The position numbers and the translations under genes are program-made. A DNA stretch of 64,000 nt, taken from contig JALMGJ010000005.1 of NCBI GenBank assembly GCA_023362775.1, forward strand, positions 62,997,463 to 63,061,462, read 5' to 3'. The stretch comes from Charina bottae. Lineage: Eukaryota > Chordata > Lepidosauria > Squamata > Charinaidae. Positions 34,365-45,609 of this stretch are shown one piece after another. The stretch's first letter is position 1. The number at the start of each line of letters is the position of its first letter. The notes beneath the pieces were generated by a model. It saw nothing but the letters and a program-made list of their open reading frames with translations, had not been told where the DNA came from and ran no database searches.

Positions 34365-34598
34365 GAAACCAGGAGTCTGTGAGTTCTAGTCCTGCCTTAG
34401 GCATGAAAGCCTGCTGGGTGACCTTGGGCCGGTCACTCTCTCTCAACCCACCCACCTCACAGGGTTGTTGTTGTGGGGAAAATAGGAGGAGGAAGGAGTA
34501 TTAGGTATGTTCGCCGCCTTGAGTTATTTGTAAAAATAATAAAGGCGGGATAAAAATTAATTAATTAATTAATTAATTAATTAAATAAATAAATAAAA
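34365..34598 (+). mobile_element. CORE/MIR-like SINE with CR1/L2-like tail
   Basis: TAGAAACCAGGAGTCTGTGA, GAGTTCTAGTCCTGCCTTAG and GCTGGGTGACCTTGGGCC match the SINE at 31041, but the first 30 bp or so of the tRNA head is missing. After a CTCACAGGGTTGTTGTTGTG block (MIR-like) it ends GCCGCCTTGAG...AATAAAGGCGGGATAAAAAT plus (TTAA)/(AATA) repeats, a CR1/L2-type tail. Confidence 0.8.
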
Positions 34599-36100
34599 TA
34601 TCTCCACTCTGTCCAGCTCACTGGAGACTTGTTTCTTCCAGTCTTAAGGACAGCTGGAGAGCAAATCAGCGGAAGACTGCCTGTTAACGTGGCCCGTAAA
34701 TTATGTCAAGTTGTTCTTGAACATCTTGTGCAAATAAACTTATGGAAAATACTCTAATAGCTTTAAAAATGTGGAATTTAACAGCTGGTAAATGAGAACA
34801 AATTGCATTGAATGGCACTGCTACTTTCATATCTTATTTTATCCCTGACAGGAGACAGGTCTTTTACTATTCCTCTAAAATGTTAGTACCAGGATCATAT
34901 TATGGCAGGAGGCTTCACTGGAATAAAAGGCCCAGATTATCATGACACGTTACCTAGTGAGTATTTCTCATAAAACTGTGAAGAAAATTGTGAAGATTAG
35001 AAAAAAATATGTTAGGAAATTAAAGGTGCGTTTTTATAGCCCATAGAACGGTATCCCAGAAGCCAAAGCATGTATGTCTTTCTCTCTGTATCAGAACAGA
35101 ATTGGCTCTGCAGCTGGTATAAATATTTTTCTTCCCATTGGAATCATAGCATGGAAAATGTTTTTAAAAGACAATGTCCTACTTCTCTCCATTCTTGATT
35201 GTGTTATCATTTTCATTTTCTCCCATTCCCATTGGACTGCTTTGTTCAAGAGAGGATGGTTAACAGAGAAACTGTACACATCTAAGCTGGTTTCTTTGCT
35301 CCTTCCCCTGGTCTGGGAGGGGAAGAAATCACACCAGTTTGGATTTAGGGAACTGGATTGATTTTATTTCCCCAATAAATTATTTTATTTTTGTATCATA
35401 TTAACTTATAAATGCTGCATCAAGCTTTGTACCTCAGTGGACTACAGGGAAAGTTCCTCTATGGCATGATAGAAGTAATCTGTATACTGCTGGAGAAGAA
35501 ATTAAGTGCTCATGTTCTTCCTGGAATCCTAACAATTCTCCAGTTATTAAGAAATGCTAAAATACTGCTTTCCCCTGGGAGACCATACTTCGCTCATAAT
35601 GGAGCCCTTTCATATCTTGATTTATTTATAAAATTACATTGGACACTGAAACCTACAACATGAGAAAATTAAAAACACATTGACCCTAGAAATGGTTAGG
35701 ACTTTCTTATCTATTGCAATAGGGTTTAGTTGTCCAAAGTTGGCATTAAAATCCATACTTACATTGTAAAAGATAATTGCTGCTCCGAGCTGAAAACAAG
35801 TATGCAATGATTCAAAGTTTTTATGTTTGTGTTTACTTTAAAAATATTTATTTCCCAGTTTAGCTTCCTTTCAGCAATGATCTGATTTCTCAGCAATATT
35901 TTCCTTGATATAACCTGAGAGAGGGCACCATACCCTACATGGGAGGGGATGAGTCGCATTTGAATGAAGAGGGTGTCCAGGTTTTTTTTCCATAAAACCA
36001 TGCCTTATACTATTTCCTCAGTCTAAGGACTCTTCCTTATTGCTGCATTAACATGCTATCCTTCAGTCCTTGATTCAGCAGAAAACAGTATTGTCTTCAC
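34599..36100. other. Intergenic, nothing recognised
   Basis: Short frames such as 35074-35361 and 35412-35663 have no family resemblance. Confidence 0.4.
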
Positions 36101-36570
36101 TTTTATTCGTTCAGTTGCTTCCGACTGTTCGTGACTTCATGGACCAGCCCACGCCAGAGCTTCCTGTCGGCCGTCGCCATCCCCAGCTCCCCCACAGTTG
36201 AGTCCGTCACCTCCAGAATATCATCCATCCATCTTGCCCTTGGTCGGCCCCTCTTCCTTTTGCCTTCCACTTTCCCTAGCATCAGCATCCTCTCCAGGGT
36301 ATCCTGTCCTCTCATTATGTGGCCAAAGTACTTCAGTTTTGCCTTTAATATCATTCCCTCAAGTGAGCAGTCTGGCTTTATTTCCTGGAGTATGGACAGG
36401 TTTGATCTTCTTGCAGTCCAAGGCACTCCCAGAATTTTCCTCCAACACCATAGTCCAAAAGCATCTATCTTCCTTCACTCAGCCTTCCTTATGATCCAGC
36501 TCTCGCAGCCATAGGTTACTATGGGGAATACCATTGCTTTCACTATGTGGATCTTTGTTGTCACTGTATT
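36101..36570 (-). mobile_element. Bov-B LINE 3' end
   Basis: The minus strand encodes EIKPDCSLEGMILKAKLKYF, GHIMRGQDTLERMLMLGKVE and GRPRARWMDDILEVTDSTVG up to LVHEVTNSRKQLNE, the C-terminus of the Bov-B polyprotein, followed by the short 3' UTR (GACTTCATGGACCAGCCC on the + strand) and a GAATAAAAGTG end. It is 5' truncated with one frame change near 36430. Compared with 45610-47284 it keeps the GRPRARWMDDILEVTD segment that is broken there. Confidence 0.9.
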
Positions 36571-37540
36571 CACTCCTGAGCTTTACTGTACTCCCTCAGG
36601 AATGAAGCAGGGTGAGTGGTGCTATCCTTACAATTTTAACGTAGGACAAGTCAGGGAAAATGATTGGTGGCTTCTCCAGGCTTCATTTCCCCTCCTACCA
36701 TATGTCTCCTACTCCCCGTAATATGTGTGTGCGTTAGGGGTGGTTGGATAAATGTAGGTGGGTACCTGAGTCAGAGGGTTTAGCTTACTTTCAAGTTGCT
36801 TGAGTGACTTTGCAGGCACAAAGGTGCTCCATTTGTGACCTCCAACTCTGCTATTTCTGAACATGAGTCTAGCACACTTTTGAAAATGCACTAGACTCAT
36901 ATTGAGAAATAGCCTGACAGACAGGTCATAAGCCAAGAGGAAGTTCATGAGTTAGACCCATCCTTGACTGGTGTTGCAAGAGATTAGCAGTGCTGGTTGA
37001 GAGTGTCTGGCAGTTCCAGAAGTTGCCCATAGAGTAGAAGCAGCTGCTTCAATGGTAACCAGGTGTCTGGTCCCTCCTGCATCCAAGTCAAAGTAGAGGG
37101 CAGGGCCTTGCAACTGGCGAGAGAAGGCAGTTCCTAGCTCTGTCCAGGTCATCAGCCAAATTGCAGATGAAGAGTCCTAGGTTGCGTCCATGCAAAAAAT
37201 TGTGTCAGAAGAGAGCAGAAAATACTATTTGAAAACTGGAACAGCTAAAAGCAACTTTAAGCTGTTCCCACTGTAGGCTGGGACTGAGATGAAGGGAACA
37301 TCAAAAGGATATGTCATTTAATAATGGCATGTTTGTGCCTTCCTCTAATTTTTATTGTGTAGAGCAATGCAAATTCCTTTCTTGCTTTATTGCTCAAGAA
37401 GCTGTGGAGGTAGGAGTAAGAGGAAGCTTATTTTGATCAGAGAAAATGATCCTTTGCCCCCATCTGCTCTGAACCTTCAGTAAACACATTGAAAGAACTA
37501 ACTGAGGCTCTGCTACATCATACACAGTTTGAACTAAATA
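36571..37540. other. Intergenic, nothing recognised
   Basis: No element recognised. Confidence 0.4.
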
Positions 37541-37585
37541 TTTATTTATTTATTTTCTATTCCGCCTTTATTATTTTTATAAAAT
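37541..37585 (-). mobile_element. SINE/LINE 3' tail remnant
   Basis: TATTTATTTATTTATTTTCT then ATTCCGCCTTTATTATTTTT is the complement of the tail of the SINE at 34365 (AATAATAAAGGCGG...AAATAAATA). Confidence 0.6.
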
Positions 37586-38440
37586 ATGATTCACTGTACA
37601 CTAGAAATCCTGACAGAGATACATAATGTAACCTCAGAGACTGAAATATGAATAGATGCTTTTTTTTGTAATGAACTCCTAAAATTGAGGTTTAAGATAC
37701 CATATTCAAACTAGAGTACTTCGCTCCAAGTTTAAAACAGGTTTCAAAAAACTACTTCTTGCATAATTCTTTCATGGTGCAAGACAGCTGTTCTCACATG
37801 CAAAGCAGAACTGTGATCTCTTTCCAAAACTGAAATTCTCAACTATGGGTGGCAGAATAAAATATGCACTAACTATTCCATTTTTGAGGAGTCTCTTACT
37901 GTCACCTTTCCTTACTGAGTCTCAAAATGCAAAATGTGCGTGCATTAGTGACGCTCAGCTCAGCTGAAATCTTTGAGTGTGTAGCCAAACCATCCATATA
38001 AATGTCTCCTTGTGCTTTCTGTTCTAGAGAGATGTTTTATAGCATTAGGGTTCTACATCCTATTGGTATAATCCTTTAATGCTTCTATATTGCCTAGAGA
38101 CCACAGAGTGTGCCACAAGTCCTAGTCCTTTGGGCTCCACTATGTAAACCTTGCCTAAACTAGTATCTAATTATGCTGCTTCTTCAGAGATCGTGATCAG
38201 AATTTCTTTCAGGGTTGTTGTTTTATTGGGGATGTGTGTGCTATTTCACAAACATCTTCAAAAATGGGACAATAAGACTGTGAGATTTAAATAGCTTGGA
38301 TGATTAGGAAATACCTTCAGTTTAAAGAAGTCTTTTTCATTCACTTTATAGTCACCTTTTCTAGCTATAAGCAGCAAGGTAGTTATGAAAAGGCAGATCA
38401 TCATAGCTGATAGATTTCTGAGCTTGCCAGCAGCCAGATC
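37586..38440. other. Intergenic, nothing recognised
   Basis: No element recognised. Confidence 0.4.
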
Positions 38441-38513
38441 TTCCTCTTCCTCTTCCTCTTCCTCTTCCTCTTCCTCTTCCTCTTCCTCTTCCTCTTCCTC
38501 TTCCTCTTCCTCA
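38441..38513. repeat. Microsatellite (CTTCCT)n
   Basis: Twelve or so perfect CTTCCT hexamers. Confidence 0.95.
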
Positions 38514-39769
38514 TAGGAACTGACCTGAATGAGACCAGCAGGTATGATAGCATTCCTTAAGGCTTACCCTCCACAGAGAGATGTGTATTAAGAAGAAGAT
38601 CAGGGAAGAGTGCTTGGCTAATACCAGAGGCATCACATAGCAACTAATTAAAAAAAGTTGCCAAAATTGCTTGTTGTAGAGAAAGAAAGTTCTAGTCAGG
38701 TTTGCTTGTCACAATAAGAGTGCTATTCAGCTTTTTAAAGAAGACAAAAAAAAATTAACAACATGACCATAGCTTTACAAGTACTTAATGTATAGAAAAT
38801 TAATTATTAGGGGAATGTGTATTGTTCCTCTGATAATATTGAGGTGGCTGGTCTTTGTTTGTTTTTTGTTTTTGCTCCTCATCCATCCATTTGCTCCTCT
38901 AGTGGTTCTGTCCTGAGGACTGAAAAACAGGTTGTGGGAAGAAAACGTTTGGACAGCCACACTCAGAAAGGAACTAGCAAGGAAGATGCCAAAGAGTCTC
39001 GTTTGCTTCAGCTTGACCTTTTAGGCCTACAGAAATTGGGTTAATAAATTTCCAGCATTTTCATGGCCTCCTGACTGGAAGCTGGATTTACAGTATGTTA
39101 TTTACAAATACTGTGAATCCATGTGTGTAAGCCAAGAATACAACTCTTCATTTTGCAAACAGGCTGAATTGCTGGAGCACAAGCTTCCCTACTTCTCCAT
39201 CCATGCTGGTACTTGGTAGATATCTCTCTCCCATGCTACGATCATTGGGTGCTGACATTTCTAAAGTGAACTGAGAGGTGGTCAAAGACAGCAGATCCAA
39301 GCACTATGAATCAACAGGGAAACTCTAAGAGAACCAGCTACTGTTTGTATTTATTTGTTTATTTCTTCAATATACTTTTATATGATCCAATAAATGAGAT
39401 TCATTCTCTACTTTCCCACTGACACCATTCATTATCTATGCTACCCTACTTCATAGCTGGCAACTGTTTTATGCAGGGAACACATTGCACATCTGGAATT
39501 TGAAAGCAAGTGGCCAGGAGACTCACAAAATGGCTGCTGTATGCACTGTGTCTACTCACAAAATGGCTAGGGAAAGCCAGTGACAAAATACCCTTTTTCC
39601 AGAAGGTGAGTTGGCCTGTTAGGATGCTGTATGGATCCTGCCTCCTCATTGGGATTTTCTGAGGTACAAAGACATTCTACCTTTCTCTCTTATATCTTAA
39701 AATAATTTAACTTTTAAAAAATGTTTTAATGCCCCTGGCAAACTAAGCAATGCTGTTGATGTCCTACCT
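38514..39769. other. Intergenic, nothing recognised
   Basis: No element recognised. Confidence 0.4.
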
Positions 39770-40385
39770 CAGTGGCTGGAGGCTGTGGGGGCCTGGATGG
39801 GGAACAACAGGCTTCAACTGAACCCTGGCTTTGGGTTTTAGGACTTTCTGGATCTGGGACTTTACCATCTTTGGTGCTGGATGGGGTTGCACTGCCCCCA
39901 CAGACCCTGTGTGCAATCTGGGGGACTCATAACTCCTGCTTGAAGAGCAGGTGGCAGTTGTGTCTAGGAGGCCTTTGCACAACTTCATGTTGTGTGCCAG
40001 TTGCACCTACTGCTGAATCGAGAGGCTCTGCTCACAGTTACTCATGCCCTGGTCACCTCCCAAATGGACTAGTGTGATGCGCTCTACATGGAGTGGCCCT
40101 TGAAGAGCATCCGGAAGCTACAACTGGTACAAAATGCAGTGGTGTGGACAGTTATGTGTGCCCCTAGAATGGCACATGTTACACCTCTGCGAGCTGCATT
40201 GGTTACCGGTTTGCTTCTGGGTTCAATTCACGGTGCTGGCTTTAATGGTTTTAAATGGTTTTAACTTTTTAAATTGTTGTATTATATTGTTTTATAATTG
40301 TTTATTTGATTGTTTTATTGTACGCCGCCCAGAGTCATGTATGGGCAGAGATGGTCAGCTGTATAAATTTAATAAATAAATAAAT
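39770..40385 (+). mobile_element. L2/CR1-like LINE fragment
   Basis: Frame-shifted reverse transcriptase C-terminal region: the blocks WLEAVGAWMGNNRLQLNP, LLNREALLTVTHALVTS, CDALYMEWPLKSIRKLQLVQ and HVTPL follow the family order. It is truncated after the HWLPVCF block and joined to the 3' end GCCGCCCAGAGTCATGTATG...ATAAATTTAATAAATAAATA. Many stops, inactive. Confidence 0.85.
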
Positions 40386-40596
40386 TGAATAATAATAAAT
40401 AAAATAATGTAAAATGGGATAGGAAAACTACTGACACCAAGAACAATGTCTTGGTGACCCTGATGGCCAAAGGTACCATGTTGCGTATCCCTGCCCTCCT
40501 AGAAATCATTCTTTGCCTTGCTCCCTTTCCCTTCTGAGTCAGAAGTATAAGGAGTGCTGGTTGAAGCAAATTCTGGTGTACTTGGGAGACTATTGA

Positions 40597-40711
40597 AAGG
40601 GCATTCAGATTGGGGCTGCAGAAATACAGATGGCAGCAAAGAGATATTGAAATCTTTACTGCCACACAGTGCTTGTCCAGATTCTTGCAGGCTTGATCTG
40701 ATAGCCCTAAG
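40597..40711. mobile_element. Palindromic MITE
   Basis: Left end AAGGGCATTCAGATTGGGGC then TGCAGAAATACAGATGGCAG; hairpin partner TCTTTACTGCCA; right end GATTCTTGCAGGCTTGATCT then GATAGCCCTA. The order matches 13050-13180. No target duplication visible. Confidence 0.6.
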
Positions 40712-42879
40712 TTTGGAATGAACAAGATTGCGGTCAACCATCTTTCAGCTACAAGTTGCTTTCTTGACCCAGGGAGTGGCTTTTGGGGAAAAGAGTAATG
40801 TGTACATAGCAGAGAAGGAAGGGGAAAATCTCTGTGCAGTCCTGCAATGATGCAAGCCCTGTTAACTTTATTTCTGGCGGTGCCAGTATCAGTTTTGACA
40901 CAGTAAATTGCACAGTACATAAAACACATACTGTACAGCTGCACTTCCATTTTCCCAATTCACTGCATTGTAGTATATAGTGGCCCACTCTAGATCAAAC
41001 CCACTGAGCATGGTTAGAAAGAAGCCTAATCTTCTCCCTTACTTCATTCATTTAGGGAAAAAAATGGCATTAGTGTCATTTTTTAAAAATAAACAATTGT
41101 CAATACATAAATGGTAGTGTCTATGTGTTTTTTAAAAGAAGAAATGGAGATAAAGATTAGATCCTTATCTGCATCTGGTGATCCCAATCAAAATTATATA
41201 ATTGCAAAACCTGTATTTTTAAAGTATGGTGTACTTTAATCCTGACTCTTTCACCATTTTGGGGCAAAAGAACCTTTGTGGAAAGTCCTCTCACCCTGCT
41301 CCAGGAGAAAAACATGAGCTCCCATAATGGAACAATTAAGGAAGAAAAAAATTAATTTATCTGGAACAGTGGATTAAACGCGTGCATGCACACACACACA
41401 CACACACAAACTAGTAGTGGGGAGAGGAAGAACTGTGACATGGGATCAGAGGCTTTCATCTTCTTCCCTTGATACTCCTGTTTGGAATCAGGAGGCCTAT
41501 GCTTACTATTTCCCATGAGAGAGAACTCTATTTTGACCCTAAGAGTGAGCAGTGGCACCATGGAGAATGCCTGCAATGCGCTGGCTTTGCAGGGCTGATC
41601 GTTCTGTCCCTTCCCCCCATGTACATACTGTAGCTGTGTGATGCTGAAATAGATTTCTTAATCATCTCCTCCTTTCAATTTCTAGTAAGGACAGACTTTT
41701 TTTTATTGCTCCTTTATTGTCCAGCAGTAGTAGTTTCAACTAGAGCAAGGGCCTCCAACCTTACTATTATTAATGAAAAATATGTTGAGCCCCTAAAAAG
41801 ATGTATTGAATGTACAAGACTTAGTTAAAGTACTGAGTTCTCAGTACTGAGATATAGATGTCCGGACAAGAATGCTGGCCTCCATGTAGTCCGAGATTGC
41901 TAGGGTAACAAGTAATTAGGGAACACAATAGTAGAAAGGTTGGCAAAGTGAAGACCCAAACTGGGATAGAAAAGGAACAAATAAGTTAAGAGCTGCTAAC
42001 AGGAAGTCTTGCTGTGGAATCCAGGAAATCTGTTTCGAGAAACAAGAGCCAGCATAAATCAGTTTGAAACAAGATCTCAAATATATTAATTTTAAAGCCA
42101 GTTGTCCTGGAGAAATGCTCTGACTGATTGATGATCTCTAGTGATCAAGCTTCTTTGTCCTCTGCCAGTAGGTTAGGATTTTGCAAGGAGTAATCCTTAC
42201 TTTTCTGTAACATATTTAAATTTGCACCTTGTGGCTGGACCTGTATAGAAGCAGGCTTCCATAAAGATCACCCACTAGCAAACTCCCAGTAGCACACAGA
42301 CTGGAGATGTGTACTAGGGAAATGTTTCATTGTGACCCTTCACATGTTGTACAACTAATGTTTGATACTTCCTCTGTCTTCATAAGGTGCGATATCTCTC
42401 CCCCCACCCACCAATCTTGTTACTTACCTTTTATTCTAAGTGTTTTCAGAATGGCTAACTTACTGTTACTGTGTATACTGTAGTTAGAGGATTTCTGCTA
42501 AACAGAGTTGTAAACAAAGATTCTTTTTATGAGCTGAAGTAAATATGCCTGTATTTCTCATGCTCCTTTGGTAAGTGAATTAATGGAATAAAATATAAGT
42601 CAGTCTCTCTTTTTAAAACAATATATAATGCATCATTGTATTATGAAGCCTTCATTTCTGGAAGGTGGTGGTGGTGGTGGGAAGCTGGCATGTTTATAGC
42701 TTTATTGGCAGATCTGCAAAGGATAGAAATTGAAGACTATGGCTATGAAACTGAATTTCAAGTCATTACATGAATGGGTGCATGTAGGTGCACACATATG
42801 ATGCATGCACACGTACATATTCCATTTGCTAAAATATTAATGGATACTTAAGTTTCGATGGACCTAAGCAGATCAGTTG
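40712..42879. other. Intergenic, nothing recognised
   Basis: Contains a (CA)n tract at about 41389-41407 and a short (GGT)n tract near 42665-42681. No coding or mobile-element signature seen. Confidence 0.4.
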
Positions 42880-44345
42880 ATAGATGGAGAAAGTAGCAAT
42901 TCAACATAAAGAGAAGGTTAGGGAGCACATGGTTAGCATGAATGAGTTTAAGTTTCCAGAATTGGTTCAATTATATCCAATACTTTTGAACGACCTTGCA
43001 GACATCATCTTAGAGTCCCTTTCTATGATCTTAATTAGGAGGACAGGCATAGTGCCAGAGGATTGGAATGTAGCGGAAAAAGTATACCTTGACTTCAGGA
43101 AAGCATTCAATAAACTCCCATAAGGTCCTATAATGGAAGATGGTTAAACGTGAGCTGGACTATAATAGCATCAGTTTGCTGTAGAGGTGGTTGAACAATC
43201 ATATCTAAGTGAATGTACCTCAGTGGTTTGGCATAAAGCTGGATGGAACTATTGTCATACCAAAAGGCTCCATTCTAGGCTCTGTGCTGTTCAACTTATT
43301 TTTAATGACTTGGATGAATGTAAGTAAGCAATTGGTTTATGGCTGTTTAACCACTTGGATGAGTGGTTAAAATAAGATGATCAAATTTGCAGAAGAAACA
43401 AATATAGGGGAGAAAACAAACACTAGAGGAGGATGGTATCACTATTTGGGAGGATCTTGACAAAAGAGAACAATTTGCAGAAACCAGTAAGATGAATTTT
43501 AACAGGGACAAATACAAAATCCGATATTTGGGTGGAAAAAAAAATCAAAGGGGTTGATATACGATGGGGGTTGGGAAAATTGGGGATCATACTGGGGAAC
43601 AATAAATGCAATACGGAGTTGGGTGTTTTGATGGATGACAAGCTGAACTTGAGCCAACAGTGTGATATATAGTAGCTGTAGGAAAAACACATGCAATCCT
43701 AGGCTGCATCAACATAGTATCAGACCAAGAGAAGTCATTGTTCCTATCTAATCTGTGTTGGTCCAATCATACCTAGAATTCTGCATCCCATTCTGAGCAC
43801 CACATTTTAGGTAGGGGTGAGTCAACAGGCAAGCAATCAAGATGATAATTTGCCTGGAAACTACTATTCATAAGAAATGGTTGGAAACATTGAGTATGTT
43901 AAGTCTGGAGAAGAGAAGACTATGAGGAGACATATAATTGTATTCAAGTATATTATGGCTGTCATGTACAATACAGGGCAGAATTTTTCAAAGCTGTTCC
44001 AGAAGACAGGACAATGGATTTAAATAATGGATTTAAATTACAAGGAAGTAGATCTTGACTGGACATCAGGAAAAAATTCCTAACAGTAAGAGCTATTCAG
44101 CAATGGAGCTGACTACTATGAAAGGTAGTGGATGTCCCTCACAGGATGTGTTTAAAAAGGTGAATAGCCATATGTAAGGATGCTGAAGTAGTGGATTCCT
44201 GCAGTGGGCAGAAAATTGTACTAGATCAATGTTTCTTAACCATGGATACTTTAAGCTGTGGATCTTAAAGTGCCCACAGTTGAGAAACACTGCACTAGGT
44301 GATTTCTAAAGTCCTGCAACCCTTGCATTCTATGATTCTAAGGTT
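42880..44345 (+). mobile_element. CR1 LINE with internal deletion and 3' end
   Basis: The frame 42884-43123 reads LNDLADIILESLSMILIRRT then GIVPEDWNVAEKVYLDFRKA; the family normally has reverse transcriptase blocks between VPEDW and YLDF, so a stretch is deleted. Later come ILGSVLF-like sequence (about 43268-43300) and IKFAEETN (43380-43400), where the catalytic FADD is FAEE (43386-43397). The 3' part follows CR1 closely (GGGTTTAAATTACAAGG-like, GGACATCAGGAAAAAATTCC) and ends in GCATTCTATGATTCTAAGG, the CR1 ATTCTATG-type end. A hAT MITE sits inside at 44227-44292. Confidence 0.9.
44227..44292. mobile_element. Short hAT-type MITE inside CR1
   Basis: CAATGTTTCTTAACCATGG ... CAGTTGAGAAACACTG, the CAGTGTTTCTCAACC family with an internal deletion. 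Flanks TACTAGAT and CACTAGGT (6 of 8 matching) duplicate the CR1 target GACTAGAT, so it inserted after the CR1. Confidence 0.75.
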
Positions 44346-44354
44346 CTATTTTAT

Positions 44355-44405
44355 AAACAAATAAATAAGTAAGTAAGTAAATAAGATAAGTAAATAAATA
44401 AGTAG
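44355..44405. repeat. Low-complexity (AAGT/AAAT)n
   Basis: Degenerate 4-bp units following the CR1 3' end. Confidence 0.8.
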
Positions 44406-45204
44406 GTAATGGCTTAGACATTATGTGTTAACATCAGCAAGAAGTTTAGTTAGAAGGCAACAGTAGCAACTACTGCAGTACAAACCCCACTATAAACAAG
44501 ACACCAACATTAATTTTACAGTAGATAGCTGGCAATTTCAAAAGGGAAGTCTGACAGCCAATTGATTTTCACTGGATTGCATGAGCCTGGTCTTTTTTAT
44601 TTTGCTTTGTATTGCTTTTAGAAGAGGAAAATCATGATGAAGGACTGAATCAGAGGGCTGCTACCATAAATAATCCAATCTATTAAATAAACTGTAAGAT
44701 AATTAGAATCTACCTGAGTTGCAGTCTGATTAGTTTTCCGTTTTTTCCATGAATAAACAAAAATGAATAATATTCCCAGATTGTTTAACATTTTTTTGCT
44801 CTGAAAATATTACTGAGTGACATATACTTAGGATAGAACCCACTCTATTTTTCACTTTCTTTGGTTTGCAAAATTCATCATGATTAGTAGAACTGACTAA
44901 AAAGTAGAATTCTAAGACCATTCATTTTTAATGTTGGACTGAATCAAACAGGATGACCCCATGTGTCACATGAACATCTACAGGGATATTTCTGGGTGGA
45001 AGGAACAAGGCTGCAACACAGGATACAGTTGTCATTTGTGTATGTGTCGTTACCATTTGCTGTGTGCACATCCATCTGTTTTCTTGTATATCTACTGCAC
45101 AGTTTAGTGTTATATTCCATGACTGAAACTCGGTACGGCACTTAAAACATACATTGGATATTTTGGCAAATATTTTTTTTTCAAGGGTTTGATGTTCTAG
45201 AAGA
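44406..45204. other. Intergenic, nothing recognised
   Basis: No element recognised. Confidence 0.4.
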
Positions 45205-45312
45205 CGAACATGGGAAGCTACCTTATTTCAGACCAAACTATTGGTCCATCTAGCTCAGGATTGACTGTCAACAGTTCTTCAGGATTCCTGATTGGAGTTG
45301 GAGATGTCCAAT
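45205..45312. mobile_element. Interspersed repeat of unknown class
   Basis: GAACATGGGAAGCTACCTTA, then ATTTCAGACC and TTGGTCCATCTAGCTCAG, is a sequence block that I recognise as a common interspersed repeat in reptile genomes; its transposon class is not clear to me. Confidence 0.5.
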
Positions 45313-45499
45313 ACAAGCTACAAAGTGATGCCATTATTTTCCATGACAATATCATGAAAAAGATGCAATTGTTATGTACTACGTAAGTTGGGTAACTTGT
45401 GTAATAATATTGTGTTACATATGTTGTCATTTACTCCCATTTGCCCTACCCCCCAGTTAATTGGAGGCCAGTGATGATACCTGGACCATGCAAAGAAGA

Positions 45500-45592
45500 G
45501 ACTGTAGAGTCCTTGGTGCTCTCTGAGCTGGGTAGTTGCTTGCAGACATTTCATTACCCATCTAGACAACATAATCAGTGCTCTGTGTCTCC
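45500..45592 (-). mobile_element. Penelope-like end, truncated
   Basis: GAGTCCTTGGTGCTCTCTGA, then TTGCTTGCAGACATTTCATT and a decayed core (minus strand CTGATTATGTTGTCTAG...GGGTAATGAAAT), homologous to 50883-50985. The CTGAAGA strand has decayed to CTGATTA. Confidence 0.65.
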
Positions 45593-45609
45593 CTGTCAAA
45601 TATCAGATT

